A stretch of DNA of 64,000 nucleotides from Marinoscillum furvescens DSM 4134. Lineage in GTDB: Bacteria; Bacteroidota; Bacteroidia; Cytophagales; Cyclobacteriaceae. Position 1 is the stretch's first letter, and the number at the start of each line of letters is the position of its first letter. The stretch covers positions 310,001 to 374,000 of the forward strand of contig NZ_QREG01000001.1 in assembly GCF_003386095.1 (NCBI RefSeq). The letters run 5' to 3'. Of the stretch, positions 44,070-52,037 are shown piece after piece. A model generated the notes under the pieces. It saw only the letters and a list, made by a program, of their open reading frames with translations. It did not search any database and was not told the origin of the DNA. Made by a program: the position numbers and the translations under genes.

Positions 44070-44666
44070 ATGAACACCAACTTAAACATGTTGCGAATTC
44101 AAAAATCTAACACTGAGGAAGCGTTGCTTCGGGACTGCAAAAAAGGCAAACCCCGGGCACAGCAGGCGTTTTATGAGCGGTTCGCACCGAAGATGTTGGG
44201 GGTATGCATACGGTATATCCGAGACCGGGAAGAAGCCGAACATGTGATGATCGGCGGCATGGTGAAGGTCTTTGAAAAGCTGAATCAATATAGCGGCGAA
44301 GGCAGTCTGGAGGGGTGGGTACGGCGCATCATGGTAAACGAAAGCCTGATGTACATCCGCAAGCATAAGAACATGTCGCTGGAGGTAGAAGTAGAAAAAG
44401 CCGATGAGGAGCCTGACTATCAGCTACTGGAAACACAGCTGGAAGCTCAGGATCTACTCAACCTGATCGCCGAATTGCCGGTGGGATATGGCACGGTATT
44501 TAACCTCTACGCTATAGAGGGTTACAATCACAAAGAAATAGCTGAGACGCTAGGCATCAGTGAAAACACGTCTAAATCTCAGCTGAGCAGAGCACGAAAG
44601 CTGCTCCAGAACAAACTGGCACAGCTACAGGAAAACGAATTAAAAGACAGAAGCAATGGCTCATAA
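44070..44666 (+). CDS. ECF-type RNA polymerase sigma factor
   Basis: A 198-residue sigma factor. Region 2: GKPRAQQAFYERFAPKMLGVCIRYIRDREEAEHV followed by an unusually hydrophobic IGGMVKVFEKL; region 4 in IEGYNHKEIAETLGISENTSKSQLSRARKLLQNKL. ATG 44070 is chosen; a TTG at 44055 is an alternative. It overlaps the next gene by 11 bases and is followed by an anti-sigma-like and an outer-membrane-like gene, forming an operon that probably monitors the cell envelope. Confidence 0.9.
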   Translation: MNTNLNMLRIQKSNTEEALLRDCKKGKPRAQQAFYERFAPKMLGVCIRYIRDREEAEHVMIGGMVKVFEKLNQYSGEGSLEGWVRRIMVNESLMYIRKHKNMSLEVEVEKADEEPDYQLLETQLEAQDLLNLIAELPVGYGTVFNLYAIEGYNHKEIAETLGISENTSKSQLSRARKLLQNKLAQLQENELKDRSNGS

Positions 44667-45285
44667 AATAGATCAACTGTTTCGGGAAAAGCTCCACCAA
44701 ACGGAAGTGACTCCCAGCACGGAGAGCTGGAGCAAAGTACAGCAACAAATCCAGCCGAAGAAAAAGGCAGTATGGCTGCCGGCAAGCATCGCTGCGGCAG
44801 TGGTACTACTCCTGACTGCCACCATGGTAGTGCTCTACTACGAGCAGGAAGCTCCCGGCGCATTTGTAGCTCAGGTAGACCACCCAGAGCGCTGGCAAGC
44901 GGCACCCGCTATAGAGGTGCCAAGCCGGTCTAAACAAGAACTAAAAGCGCTACCACAGGCAGCAACCAAAACAGGCCAGATAGCCAAACAGCCTATAGCT
45001 GAGCGCCCGTCAGAAAAGGAATCGGAAACCATACAGCTTCATGAGCTAAAGGCTATACGCTCGGTAAACCTGTCAGCTACACTGGCAGCGAACACATCGC
45101 TACTTGGTGACCAGCAGCCAAAAGCAGAGGCCACCACCATCAAGATCACTTACATAGCAGAAAACGACACAAACCCTAAAGAAAAGCTAAACGAACTATG
45201 GACAAATCTATCGCGCGAGGTTTCTCCATCGGGTTTTCTAGCAGATATACGCGATGCTAAAAACAGCCTGTTTAGCAGAAATTAA
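44656..45285 (+). CDS. Single-pass membrane protein, probable anti-sigma factor
   Basis: A 209-residue protein with a cytoplasmic N terminus of about 35 residues (MAHKIDQLFREKLHQTEVTP), one transmembrane helix near residues 40-62 (PASIAAAVVLLLTATMVVLY) and a periplasmic tail rich in Ala/Glu/Lys of about 145 residues. No domain is recognised, but position, 11-base overlap with the sigma gene and topology match membrane anti-sigma factors of Bacteroidota. Proof would need interaction data. Forms part of a three-gene operon. Confidence 0.65.
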   Translation: MAHKIDQLFREKLHQTEVTPSTESWSKVQQQIQPKKKAVWLPASIAAAVVLLLTATMVVLYYEQEAPGAFVAQVDHPERWQAAPAIEVPSRSKQELKALPQAATKTGQIAKQPIAERPSEKESETIQLHELKAIRSVNLSATLAANTSLLGDQQPKAEATTIKITYIAENDTNPKEKLNELWTNLSREVSPSGFLADIRDAKNSLFSRN

Positions 45286-45315
45286 TTAAGTCAAAAACTC
45301 AAAATAAAAGGAACA

Positions 45316-46422
45316 ATGAAAAATACACTACTCGCACTCCTGGCGGCAGCACTACTCATGCTCCCGGCCATCAGCAAGGCATCTGGCAACGAGTCTGGCG
45401 ACACTGTAGTCATAGAGCTCAACAACAAGAGCAAGATCATGATCTACACCGAAGACCGTGTAGCACTCAAAGACCTGGAGCAATACGACCTCAACAAGAT
45501 GATCACGGACCTCAACCAGGCCTTGAAGTCCAAAAAGATCCAGAAAATAGAAATGGAAGACGCCAATGGCAAAAAGTACCTCAAGGACACTACAATCGTC
45601 TTTGGCGAGGGCAAAGCCAAAAGCAAAATCCGTATAGGCAACCTGGAGCTACTGGTAGACACTGACGACTGGGACGACCTGGAAGATGAGTTTGATGATG
45701 ACCTGCCAGTAAAAAAATATGAATTTGAAGAGGAGCCAGAAAAGCGCACCAGCCACTACTTCAACGTGGACGTGGGACTCAACAACTGGATGGAAGACGG
45801 GGTGTTTCCGGATGCTGAGGGCAAAAGCTATGGCGTGAAACCGTGGGGCAGCTGGTACCTTGGTCTAAATAGCGTAAACCGCACCTGGATTTCGGGGCCA
45901 CTTTTTCTGGACTGGGGCCTGGGAGTAAACTGGTACAACTGGAAACTTCAGGATGCAGACTACCAGGTAGTAGAAGGCGATGAACGCATCGAGTTTGTGG
46001 AGCCAGTAGATGTAGATATCGAAGGTATCAAAAGCCGTCTACAGGCCACTTATGCCAATGTGACGCTGGTACCTATGCTCGATTTTGCCAAAGGGCGCCG
46101 CAAGGTCAAAAACCTGGAGCGCGGCAGTGTAAACTTCCGAACCTATAAAAAGCAAGGCATCCGATTTGGGGTGGGAGGCTATGCAGGCTACCGCCTGGGC
46201 TCCAACAGCAAATACGTCTACAAGGAAGATGGCGACCGCCAAAAAGACAAAGACAAAGGCAGCTTCTACCTGACCAACCTCCGCTATGGGGTACGAGTGC
46301 AGGTAGGCTACAAGGGACTCGACCTCTTTGCGATGTATGACCTCAATGACACGTTCACCTCGAATCGGGGACCAGAAGGCAGCAATGGCCTCAATGCCAT
46401 CACCTTTGGGATAACGCTGTAA
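45316..46422 (+). CDS. Predicted outer-membrane beta-barrel protein
   Basis: A 368-residue exported protein: signal peptide residues 1-22 (LPAISKAS). The mature part has an acidic coiled region (residues 25-135, LNQALKSKKIQKIEM and DDLEDEFDDD) followed by alternating amphipathic strands with many aromatic girdle residues (WYLGLNSVN, FLDWGLGVNWYNWKL, GYAGYRLGS), ending in FGITL with terminal Leu. This is the pattern of an 8-12-stranded barrel. Being last in the sigma/anti-sigma operon, it may be a regulated target or a sensor partner. A terminator follows. Confidence 0.75.
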   Translation: MKNTLLALLAAALLMLPAISKASGNESGDTVVIELNNKSKIMIYTEDRVALKDLEQYDLNKMITDLNQALKSKKIQKIEMEDANGKKYLKDTTIVFGEGKAKSKIRIGNLELLVDTDDWDDLEDEFDDDLPVKKYEFEEEPEKRTSHYFNVDVGLNNWMEDGVFPDAEGKSYGVKPWGSWYLGLNSVNRTWISGPLFLDWGLGVNWYNWKLQDADYQVVEGDERIEFVEPVDVDIEGIKSRLQATYANVTLVPMLDFAKGRRKVKNLERGSVNFRTYKKQGIRFGVGGYAGYRLGSNSKYVYKEDGDRQKDKDKGSFYLTNLRYGVRVQVGYKGLDLFAMYDLNDTFTSNRGPEGSNGLNAITFGITL

Positions 46423-46468
46423 GTGCGGTAAAAGATGAGTGTCTCGTTCACTCAATAAGACTATCAGA

Positions 46469-46507
46469 AAAACCCTGAAGGATTAAAAACCTTCAGGGTT
46501 TTTTACT
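46469..46507 (+). terminator. Rho-independent terminator after the sigma operon
   Basis: AAAACCCTGAAGG (46469-46481) pairs perfectly with CCTTCAGGGTTTT (46490-46502) around an A-rich loop, with T-run after it. Symmetric enough to work in both directions. Confidence 0.92.
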
Positions 46508-46544
46508 TGCGAGACCTTCATGCCGCTTCCAACAATCAGTCATG

Positions 46545-46580
46545 TGATGACAGGTCATACTGAGCCTGTCGAAGTATAAG
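46545..46580. repeat. REP-like imperfect palindrome with TGAGCCTGTCGAAG
   Basis: GACAGG and CCTGTC flank ATACT/AGTAT-type pairing in GACAGGTCATACTGAGCCTGTCGAAGTAT. The core TGAGCCTGTCGAAG is of a type commonly dispersed in bacterial genomes. Only one copy was noticed in the window. Confidence 0.4.
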
Positions 46581-46706
46581 ATCCGCCCTCTTATCTTCAT
46601 AAAACAACAATTGAGTTAAGCAGGGCACCAAAATGACAGCATGCGTATTTTCAGTGAATAAATCTCATTTTTTTGATATTTTGCTAACCTAAAAGTCAAC
46701 CTCCTA

Positions 46707-47174
46707 ATGAACATAAAAACAAATCAATTTTCATTGAGCAAAAACAAACTTCTCCAACTGCTTCTGATGAGGTATGCCAAACGAAGATGGGGTCTATTGT
46801 TGACCATATTTATTCTAGGAATTTATATCTCCACCAAGGAATACCATGACAAAATCGATTATTACTTTTTGATCCTATTTGGCCTGTATCCATTCTTAAT
46901 CGTTTTTCAATATATGCGCTGGGTTAACTCAAAAGACAACAGCTTATTCCTACTCCCCAGGCTGTATGAAATCAATGAAACAAAAATTACCGGATACATA
47001 GATGGAGGCAATGAATCTACCATAAATAGAAATCTTATCACCAAAAGCTATTCTTTGCGATCAGCGTATTTCCTACATATTTCCAAGGAACAATTTTTGT
47101 ACTTTCCCTTTGAGTGCTTTCAAAGTGAAACAGATCGTAAATGGTTTGTTGATACCTACATCAAAGAAAAATAA
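46707..47174 (+). CDS. YcxB-like membrane protein
   Basis: A 155-residue protein with a basic N terminus, two transmembrane helices (about residues 29-46 and 52-70) separated by a short loop, and a C-terminal cytoplasmic domain resembling YcxB: SAYFLHISKEQFLYFPFECFQSETDRKWF, where a PH-like strand set is usual. Function unknown in the family. The codon use is more AT-rich than neighbours (many AAA, ATT), hinting at a later acquisition. It precedes the tandem repeat array. Confidence 0.65.
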   Translation: MNIKTNQFSLSKNKLLQLLLMRYAKRRWGLLLTIFILGIYISTKEYHDKIDYYFLILFGLYPFLIVFQYMRWVNSKDNSLFLLPRLYEINETKITGYIDGGNESTINRNLITKSYSLRSAYFLHISKEQFLYFPFECFQSETDRKWFVDTYIKEK

Positions 47175-47188
47175 TGAAATAGCGTTAC

Positions 47189-47520
47189 ATGCGTTTATTT
47201 GCGGTTTTATAGACTCCCCCAGCTCCGGCATGCGTTTTTCTGCGTTTTTATGGGCTCCCCCAGGCGGGTGATGCGTTTTATCAGCGGGGAAATGCATTCC
47301 CCCAGCTGGGCATGGACTCTACCGGACAGTTGGTGCATTCCCCAGGACGGATGATGCGTTTTACCACGAAGGAAATAGACTCCCCAAAATAAAACGTGCA
47401 TTTTATCAAGCGGGTCGTGCATTCCCTCAGCCCGGCATGGACTACCCCGAGTACTTCGTGCATTCCTCAGATCGGGTGATGTGTTTTATAGAAACGATTA
47501 CGCTCCCACAGTACTACTAC
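47189..47520. repeat. Array of 16 degenerate 20-21-nt tandem repeats
   Basis: Sixteen units tile the region without gaps, with starts at 47189, 47210, 47230, 47251, 47271, 47292, 47312, 47333, 47354, 47375, 47396, 47417, 47437, 47458, 47479 and 47500. Each begins (A/G)TG(C/G)(A/G) or a close variant. Two kinds occur: T-rich (ATGCGTTTTATCAGCGGGG) and C-rich (ATGCATTCCCCCAGCTGGGC), not strictly alternating. Unit length of 20 or 21 shifts the reading frame, so it is unlikely to be coding. No unique spacers: not CRISPR. Confidence 0.85.
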
Positions 47521-47573
47521 CTCATTTTATTTGGGCCTGGTATGGGCTACTCAATTCTTAACTTCAGCGCGAG

Positions 47574-48155
47574 TTACTGGACCATCTCGTTGATTTTGGG
47601 CTGAATAATCCATATCCCAATAGGATAAAACCAAATCATGAAGAATTCCCCAGCAAAATCCGAGAAAGTCACTTTGCGCTGTAGCTCAACAGTTTTGAAG
47701 GTCTTAGCCACGAAGTATAGGCAGTAGAAAATACAAAACATTGAGAAAAGATGAAGTGGTAAAACCACCGCAAAAATGGTAGGATCAGGAGGGGCTCCAC
47801 CTTCAAAAGCAGTATTCAAACTTACCAGCATATACACTACAAAAAACGCTATGTATAGTAGTGGTATGAAAAGGAAGGTTTTGAACCTCCCTACTTTCAT
47901 CGTTACTTCTTCTGGAACTTTAGATTGCAGACCTACGGCTACTGCCCAAAACCAACCAAAAAACACCCCTGAGAAGACCAACATTATGAATGGAAAAACC
48001 ATAAAGTAACTCATCATTAATGCTGGGTCAGGTGAATCATTTCTTCCGATATTCACAAACACCAAGACCATCATGATGAAATGAAGTATCATCGGAATCC
48101 CGAAGGTCAACAGGAATAACTGCCAATGTTTAGCTTTAAGAAATCTTTGATTCAT
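47574..48155 (-). CDS. Multi-pass membrane protein, unknown
   Basis: A 193-residue inner-membrane protein with about five transmembrane helices (for example LFLLTFGIPMILHFIMMVLVFV, YFMVFPFIMLVFSGVFFGWFW, IPLLYIAFFVVYMLVS, IFAVVLPLHLFSMFCIFYCLYF). The C-terminal FMIWFYPIGIWIIQPKIN recurs in hypothetical Bacteroidota membrane proteins. No transport or enzyme motif seen. The gene stands alone; the upstream side is the 130-bp gap before the next minus-strand gene. Confidence 0.65.
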   Translation of the reverse strand: MNQRFLKAKHWQLFLLTFGIPMILHFIMMVLVFVNIGRNDSPDPALMMSYFMVFPFIMLVFSGVFFGWFWAVAVGLQSKVPEEVTMKVGRFKTFLFIPLLYIAFFVVYMLVSLNTAFEGGAPPDPTIFAVVLPLHLFSMFCIFYCLYFVAKTFKTVELQRKVTFSDFAGEFFMIWFYPIGIWIIQPKINEMVQ

Positions 48156-48289
48156 ATGCGGTTAGGTAATTAATGGACAATCATTTAGATCGATCCAAGT
48201 TAACCGTTTTTTAAGAAATTCCCACTTACAGGTTGGTGTTTTCTTTGTAGAGTTCCCTGATGTTTCACTCCTTCATTGTGGACCTTAAA

Positions 48290-48781
48290 TCAGTTGCCTT
48301 TACCCCACTCTTTCAGCTCTTTTTCTGGAATGCCCGTCTCGCGCGCTATGCGGTCAAACGTAGGGCGGGTGAGTGAAAAGGTAAAAATGACTACTACATA
48401 GATCAGGGAAAACAGCTGGTCTTTGGACACCAGCAGCCCTACAAACGCCACAACTGCAGCAGTCTCCAGCACCATGTAATAGATTAGCATCTTCCGCAAA
48501 TAGGCTTTGAGCCTGGGCTGCAAGCCATCTACCTCCCGCACTTTAGCTATGAGCTTTGGCCGCTGCATCTGGGCCAATGCCAACAGCCCTCCGGCTAACA
48601 CTACCAGCGCAAATTTCACCACCGTGAGCAGCTCTCCCTCCACCATAGGCGCGTCTGGAAACTGCTTTTGGGTCTCCAAAAATGCATATGCAAAGGGTAT
48701 GAGTGAGGCCGCTATCACGCCATGAAAAACCACGTTGACCTGATGGTAATACTGCTCCCAATTGTTATATGATTGACTCAT
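48290..48781 (-). CDS. Small four-helix membrane protein, unknown
   Basis: A 163-residue protein with four hydrophobic segments: GVIAASLIPFAYAFLE, LTVVKFALVVLAGGLLALA, LRKMLIYYMVLETAAVVAFVG and QLFSLIYVVVIFTFSL, with the PTFDRIARETGIPEKELKEW tail in the cytoplasm. No family assigned. It runs divergently from the SPFH operon, sharing a 123-bp gap. Confidence 0.6.
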   Translation of the reverse strand: MSQSYNNWEQYYHQVNVVFHGVIAASLIPFAYAFLETQKQFPDAPMVEGELLTVVKFALVVLAGGLLALAQMQRPKLIAKVREVDGLQPRLKAYLRKMLIYYMVLETAAVVAFVGLLVSKDQLFSLIYVVVIFTFSLTRPTFDRIARETGIPEKELKEWGKGN

Positions 48782-48904
48782 TTTTTAGATGCGCTTGCTG
48801 TATAGCAGCAAAACTAATTCAAATCACCAAGCAACCTAACCCTCATTCTTCGCGTAAAACATATTGATATCATTTTGATATCATATCAAATCAACCCTAA
48901 AATC

Positions 48905-49765
48905 ATGAAGCACTCGAATGAAATCAGTCATCAGCCGGCCAATGGCTACATCATGTTTGTCGTTTGTCTGATGCTCATAATGCCTTCGGCCATTCTTATA
49001 GGCCTGTCTAAAATCCCCTTCTTTATAGCTCCTCTCCTACTCGGACTAGCGATGGCTCCAGGCTTTTTCTTTGTAAACCCAAACGGCTCACGCGTTTTGG
49101 TGCTTTTCGGCAAATACATCGGCACGGTGCGCCAAAACGGATTCTTTTGGACCAACCCCTTTTACACCCGGAAGTCGATCTCTCTGCGGGCTCGCAACTT
49201 TGACAGTGAGCGTGTGAAGGTGAATGACAAGATAGGCAACCCCATTCTGATCTCGGTGATCCTGGTGTGGAAGGTAAAAGACACATATGCTGCCGCATTT
49301 GAGGTGAACGACTATGAGAATTTTGTGCGGGTGCAGACCGATGCGGCAGTCCGAAAACTTGCGGGTAGTTACCCGTATGACAATTTTGACGATGAGCAGG
49401 CCGACATTACGCTGCGCTCAGGACTGGACGAGGTAAATGAGCACCTGGAGCGTGAAATAGAGGAGCGTTTGTCGATTGCCGGTATAGAAATCATGGAGGC
49501 ACGCATTGGGTATTTGGCGTATGCGGAAGAAATCGCCGGGGCCATGCTCCGTAGGCAGCAAGCCACAGCCATAGTAGCTGCACGTCACAAGATCGTGGAG
49601 GGTGCTGTGAGCATGGTAGAGATGGCACTGGAGCAAATTTCTGAAAAAGACTTACTGGAACTCGACGAAGAGCGAAAGGCTGCCATGGTCAGCAACTTGA
49701 TGGTGGTGCTGTGCGCAGACAAGGATGTATCTCCAGTGGTAAACTCCGGCACCTTACACCACTAG
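48905..49765 (+). CDS. SPFH/Band 7 membrane protein
   Basis: A 286-residue member of the stomatin/prohibitin/flotillin superfamily. Two N-terminal hydrophobic stretches (about 20-65) anchor it, then the SPFH domain (about 66-235) with VRQNGFFWTNPFYTRKSISLRARNF, VSVILVWKV-type strand and the helical IEERLSIAGIEIMEARIGYLAYAEEIAGAMLRRQQA. Such proteins organise membrane microdomains and oligomerise. ATG 48905 is chosen; an upstream in-frame ATG at 48875 lacks a plausible leader. First gene of a three-gene operon. Confidence 0.9.
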   Translation: MKHSNEISHQPANGYIMFVVCLMLIMPSAILIGLSKIPFFIAPLLLGLAMAPGFFFVNPNGSRVLVLFGKYIGTVRQNGFFWTNPFYTRKSISLRARNFDSERVKVNDKIGNPILISVILVWKVKDTYAAAFEVNDYENFVRVQTDAAVRKLAGSYPYDNFDDEQADITLRSGLDEVNEHLEREIEERLSIAGIEIMEARIGYLAYAEEIAGAMLRRQQATAIVAARHKIVEGAVSMVEMALEQISEKDLLELDEERKAAMVSNLMVVLCADKDVSPVVNSGTLHH

Positions 49766-49769
49766 TGCT

Positions 49770-50309
49770 ATGAAAGGAAAAGTGCTTTTTAACGAAACCC
49801 AATCCTTCCAGTACACCTGGAGCTGGTGGCTGCTCATTGTCATTGCTCTGGGCAACATAGTGCTGTTTGGCTCTGGCTTTTATCAGCAGCTGGTGCTGGG
49901 CAAACCTTTTGGCACAAAGCCTGCCGGTGACCTCACGCTCGTTTTGGTGGGTAGTGGCACCATGCTTTTGCTGATGGTGCTGGCCTGGCTGCTCCACCGG
50001 GTGCGACTGTATGTAGCCATCGATCACGGAGCAATTCATTACCGGTTTCCGCCTTTTAAGAAAACCACCCAAACCGTGAATCGTGCTGATGTGGAAGCCA
50101 TCTATGTAAGGAAATACAAACCCATCCTGGAGTATGGCGGATGGGGCTATCGAGGAGCTCTTGGCAAGTCTAAAGCGCTCAATGTAGCCGGAAAATGGGG
50201 CATTCAGTTGGAGTTTACCAATGGAGAACGCTTACTTTTGGGCACTCAAAAACCCGAAGAAGCACAAGCAGCCGTAGAAAAACTAAAAGCAAGCTGGGAA
50301 AAGGATTAG
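49770..50309 (+). CDS. Membrane protein with PH-like C-terminal domain
   Basis: A 179-residue protein: two transmembrane helices (about 15-35, 55-75) and a cytoplasmic C-terminal region of 100 residues in alternating strands (LYVAIDHGAIHYRFPP, NRADVEAIYVRKYKP, GIQLEFTNGERLLLGTQ), the pattern of bacterial PH-like domains. Its start is 4 bp after the SPFH stop. Family membership is not certain. It probably acts with the SPFH protein at the membrane. Confidence 0.7.
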   Translation: MKGKVLFNETQSFQYTWSWWLLIVIALGNIVLFGSGFYQQLVLGKPFGTKPAGDLTLVLVGSGTMLLLMVLAWLLHRVRLYVAIDHGAIHYRFPPFKKTTQTVNRADVEAIYVRKYKPILEYGGWGYRGALGKSKALNVAGKWGIQLEFTNGERLLLGTQKPEEAQAAVEKLKASWEKD

Positions 50310-50310
50310 T

Positions 50311-50469
50311 ATGGCCAAGAAAAAACCATTTGCACTGCGTCTGGATGAAGACACATTGAAAGCAATCGAAAAATGGGCTGCGGATGAGTTCCGCAGCACC
50401 AATGGTCAAATAGAGTGGATCATCCACCGTGCACTCAAAGAGGCAGGGAGGATCAAAAAAGATTCTTGA
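50311..50469 (+). CDS. Arc-type ribbon-helix-helix DNA-binding protein
   Basis: A 52-residue protein from ATG 50311 to TGA 50467-50469: beta strand KPFALRLD, helix A around DTLKAIEKWAADEF, and helix B around TNGQIEWIIHRALKEAG. This is the MetJ/Arc fold, close to Arc-like proteins encoded beside SPFH genes in Bacteroidota. It may repress the operon; no operator was recognised. Its ATG is one base after the PH-like gene's stop, and its end directly meets the phoD stop on the other strand. Confidence 0.85.
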   Translation: MAKKKPFALRLDEDTLKAIEKWAADEFRSTNGQIEWIIHRALKEAGRIKKDS

Positions 50470-51960
50470 TTATTCGCTTATGGTGGAGGTACCGGCTTTT
50501 ACCCGAAAGGTTTTGGCCCGGTATTCGTCCCCTCCAGGGTTACGCAGGTCATTTACATAATAAAACTCTGCACGTGCTTCTTCTGCTGCCACGGTCAGCA
50601 TGAGGTAGCCATGATCGGCGAGGTTTACATATTTGAGGTGCTCATTATGCGGGTAAAATCGCTGCTCGGTAGCGCGCACAGTATCGAGTGGCTTGCGTTC
50701 ATCATGATTGGCAGAGCTCACACTGGTAGTACCAAACTCCGTAGCTACAGCCTCATCAGACACATCTGACACCAGCACCTCAAACGCCCATGACGCATGG
50801 GTATCTCCAGTGAGAAACACCACATTTTCCACCTCCTGATCGAGGATATATTGAGCAATGGCATTTTTTTCTACACGATAGCCACTCCAGGAGTCGGTAT
50901 TTATAGGGAAGTTTGGCCAGACGGGCTCCTGATACAAATCCGAATACATCACCTGATTTCCTATTACTTTCCAGGAAGCACTCGAATTGAGTTCGGATTT
51001 AAACCACTCCAGCTGCTCAGCACCCAGCATAGACTGATTTTGGTCATCGATTTTAGGGTCGTCCTTACCTTTGGCGGGTTCGGTACGGCCGGCAAGACGC
51101 TCATCCAGCATGATCAGGCTGGCCAGGTCGCCATACTGAAAAGACCGGTAGTGCGCCCCTTCCCGTATGGGCAGCCACTCATAGTAGGTCTGCACGGCCG
51201 CTTGCTTTCTGGCTTCAAAGTCTCCTTCATCTTCCTGATGATTTTGGGCTCCCGTCTGATAGGTGTTGTTGGCGATCTCATGGTCATCCCAAATGGCTAT
51301 AAATGGGTGCGCACCATGCATGGCTTGCAGGTCTTTGTCTGTGCGGTACTGCGCATAGCGCGTGCGGTAGTCTTCCAGCGTAAGGATCTCATGCGCGGGC
51401 TCATGCTTGCGGCCGATGGTGGTATCACCGTAAGCACCCGGACCGTATTCGTAAATATAGTCACCCAGATGAATGACTGCATCCAACACCGGGCGCTCTG
51501 CTATTTTGCCATAAGCTGTAAAGTACCCCCACTCGTAGTTGGAGCAGCTTACCACAGCAAATTGAAGCGAATCTGCCTGTTGGCTTAGCGTTTTGGTGCG
51601 GCCTGTAGGCGAAAAAGTTTGACCTACCTGAAATCGGTAAAAATAGGTTTGACCAGCCTCCAGACCATCTACATCAACCTTTACGGTATAATCGCGGCCA
51701 GCATGAGTCTGGGTAGTCCCTTTTTTCACAGAAGTGGAAAAATCCTCAGAAGTGGATACCTCATAGCTCACAGGCACTTCATCTGCCTGTGTATCCGAAA
51801 CGCGTGTCCAGATAATCACACGATCTGCCAGCGGATCACCGGAGGCCACTCCATGTTGGAAAAAGTTTTGCTCAGCAGCACTGGCTTGCTCCTGCTGTGG
51901 GGCCTGGCATGCAACAGTGAGCGCCACCGCCAGACCAAAAAGTAGTTTTGAATAATTCAT
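50470..51960 (-). CDS. PhoD-family alkaline phosphatase, lipoprotein
   Basis: A 496-residue exported enzyme with a lipobox (ALTVAC, C18). The mature part fits PhoD phosphatases/phosphodiesterases: QHGVASGDPLADRVIIWTRV, GVYFYRFQ-type strands, VSCSNYEWGYFTAYGKIA, HLGDYIYEYGPG, WDDHEIANNTY (metal-binding His/Asp), and SDLYQEP and FLTGDTHASWAFEV. The Asp/His/Asn metal site is complete. It would hydrolyse phosphate esters outside the inner membrane. Single gene. Confidence 0.92.
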   Translation of the reverse strand: MNYSKLLFGLAVALTVACQAPQQEQASAAEQNFFQHGVASGDPLADRVIIWTRVSDTQADEVPVSYEVSTSEDFSTSVKKGTTQTHAGRDYTVKVDVDGLEAGQTYFYRFQVGQTFSPTGRTKTLSQQADSLQFAVVSCSNYEWGYFTAYGKIAERPVLDAVIHLGDYIYEYGPGAYGDTTIGRKHEPAHEILTLEDYRTRYAQYRTDKDLQAMHGAHPFIAIWDDHEIANNTYQTGAQNHQEDEGDFEARKQAAVQTYYEWLPIREGAHYRSFQYGDLASLIMLDERLAGRTEPAKGKDDPKIDDQNQSMLGAEQLEWFKSELNSSASWKVIGNQVMYSDLYQEPVWPNFPINTDSWSGYRVEKNAIAQYILDQEVENVVFLTGDTHASWAFEVLVSDVSDEAVATEFGTTSVSSANHDERKPLDTVRATEQRFYPHNEHLKYVNLADHGYLMLTVAAEEARAEFYYVNDLRNPGGDEYRAKTFRVKAGTSTISE

Positions 51961-52037
51961 CGCTAGTAGTAGTTTTTTGGTGCAAGATACTACGAGCTAT
52001 CAAGCACCCCAGCGATGTTAGGTTAAGGGAAAATGAA

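Noticed and set aside
47073-47463. Three overlapping minus-strand frames of 60-74 codons within the repeat array
   Set aside because: They come from the repeat units themselves and shift frame where a 20-nt unit occurs. No start context or conserved domain.
47189-47520. Repeat array as a CRISPR
   Set aside because: No unique spacers between repeats; every segment is a variant of the same unit; no cas genes.
50797-51588. 263-codon plus-strand frame opposite phoD
   Set aside because: Opposite strand of a strongly conserved phosphatase; its protein has no domain and looks like antisense translation.
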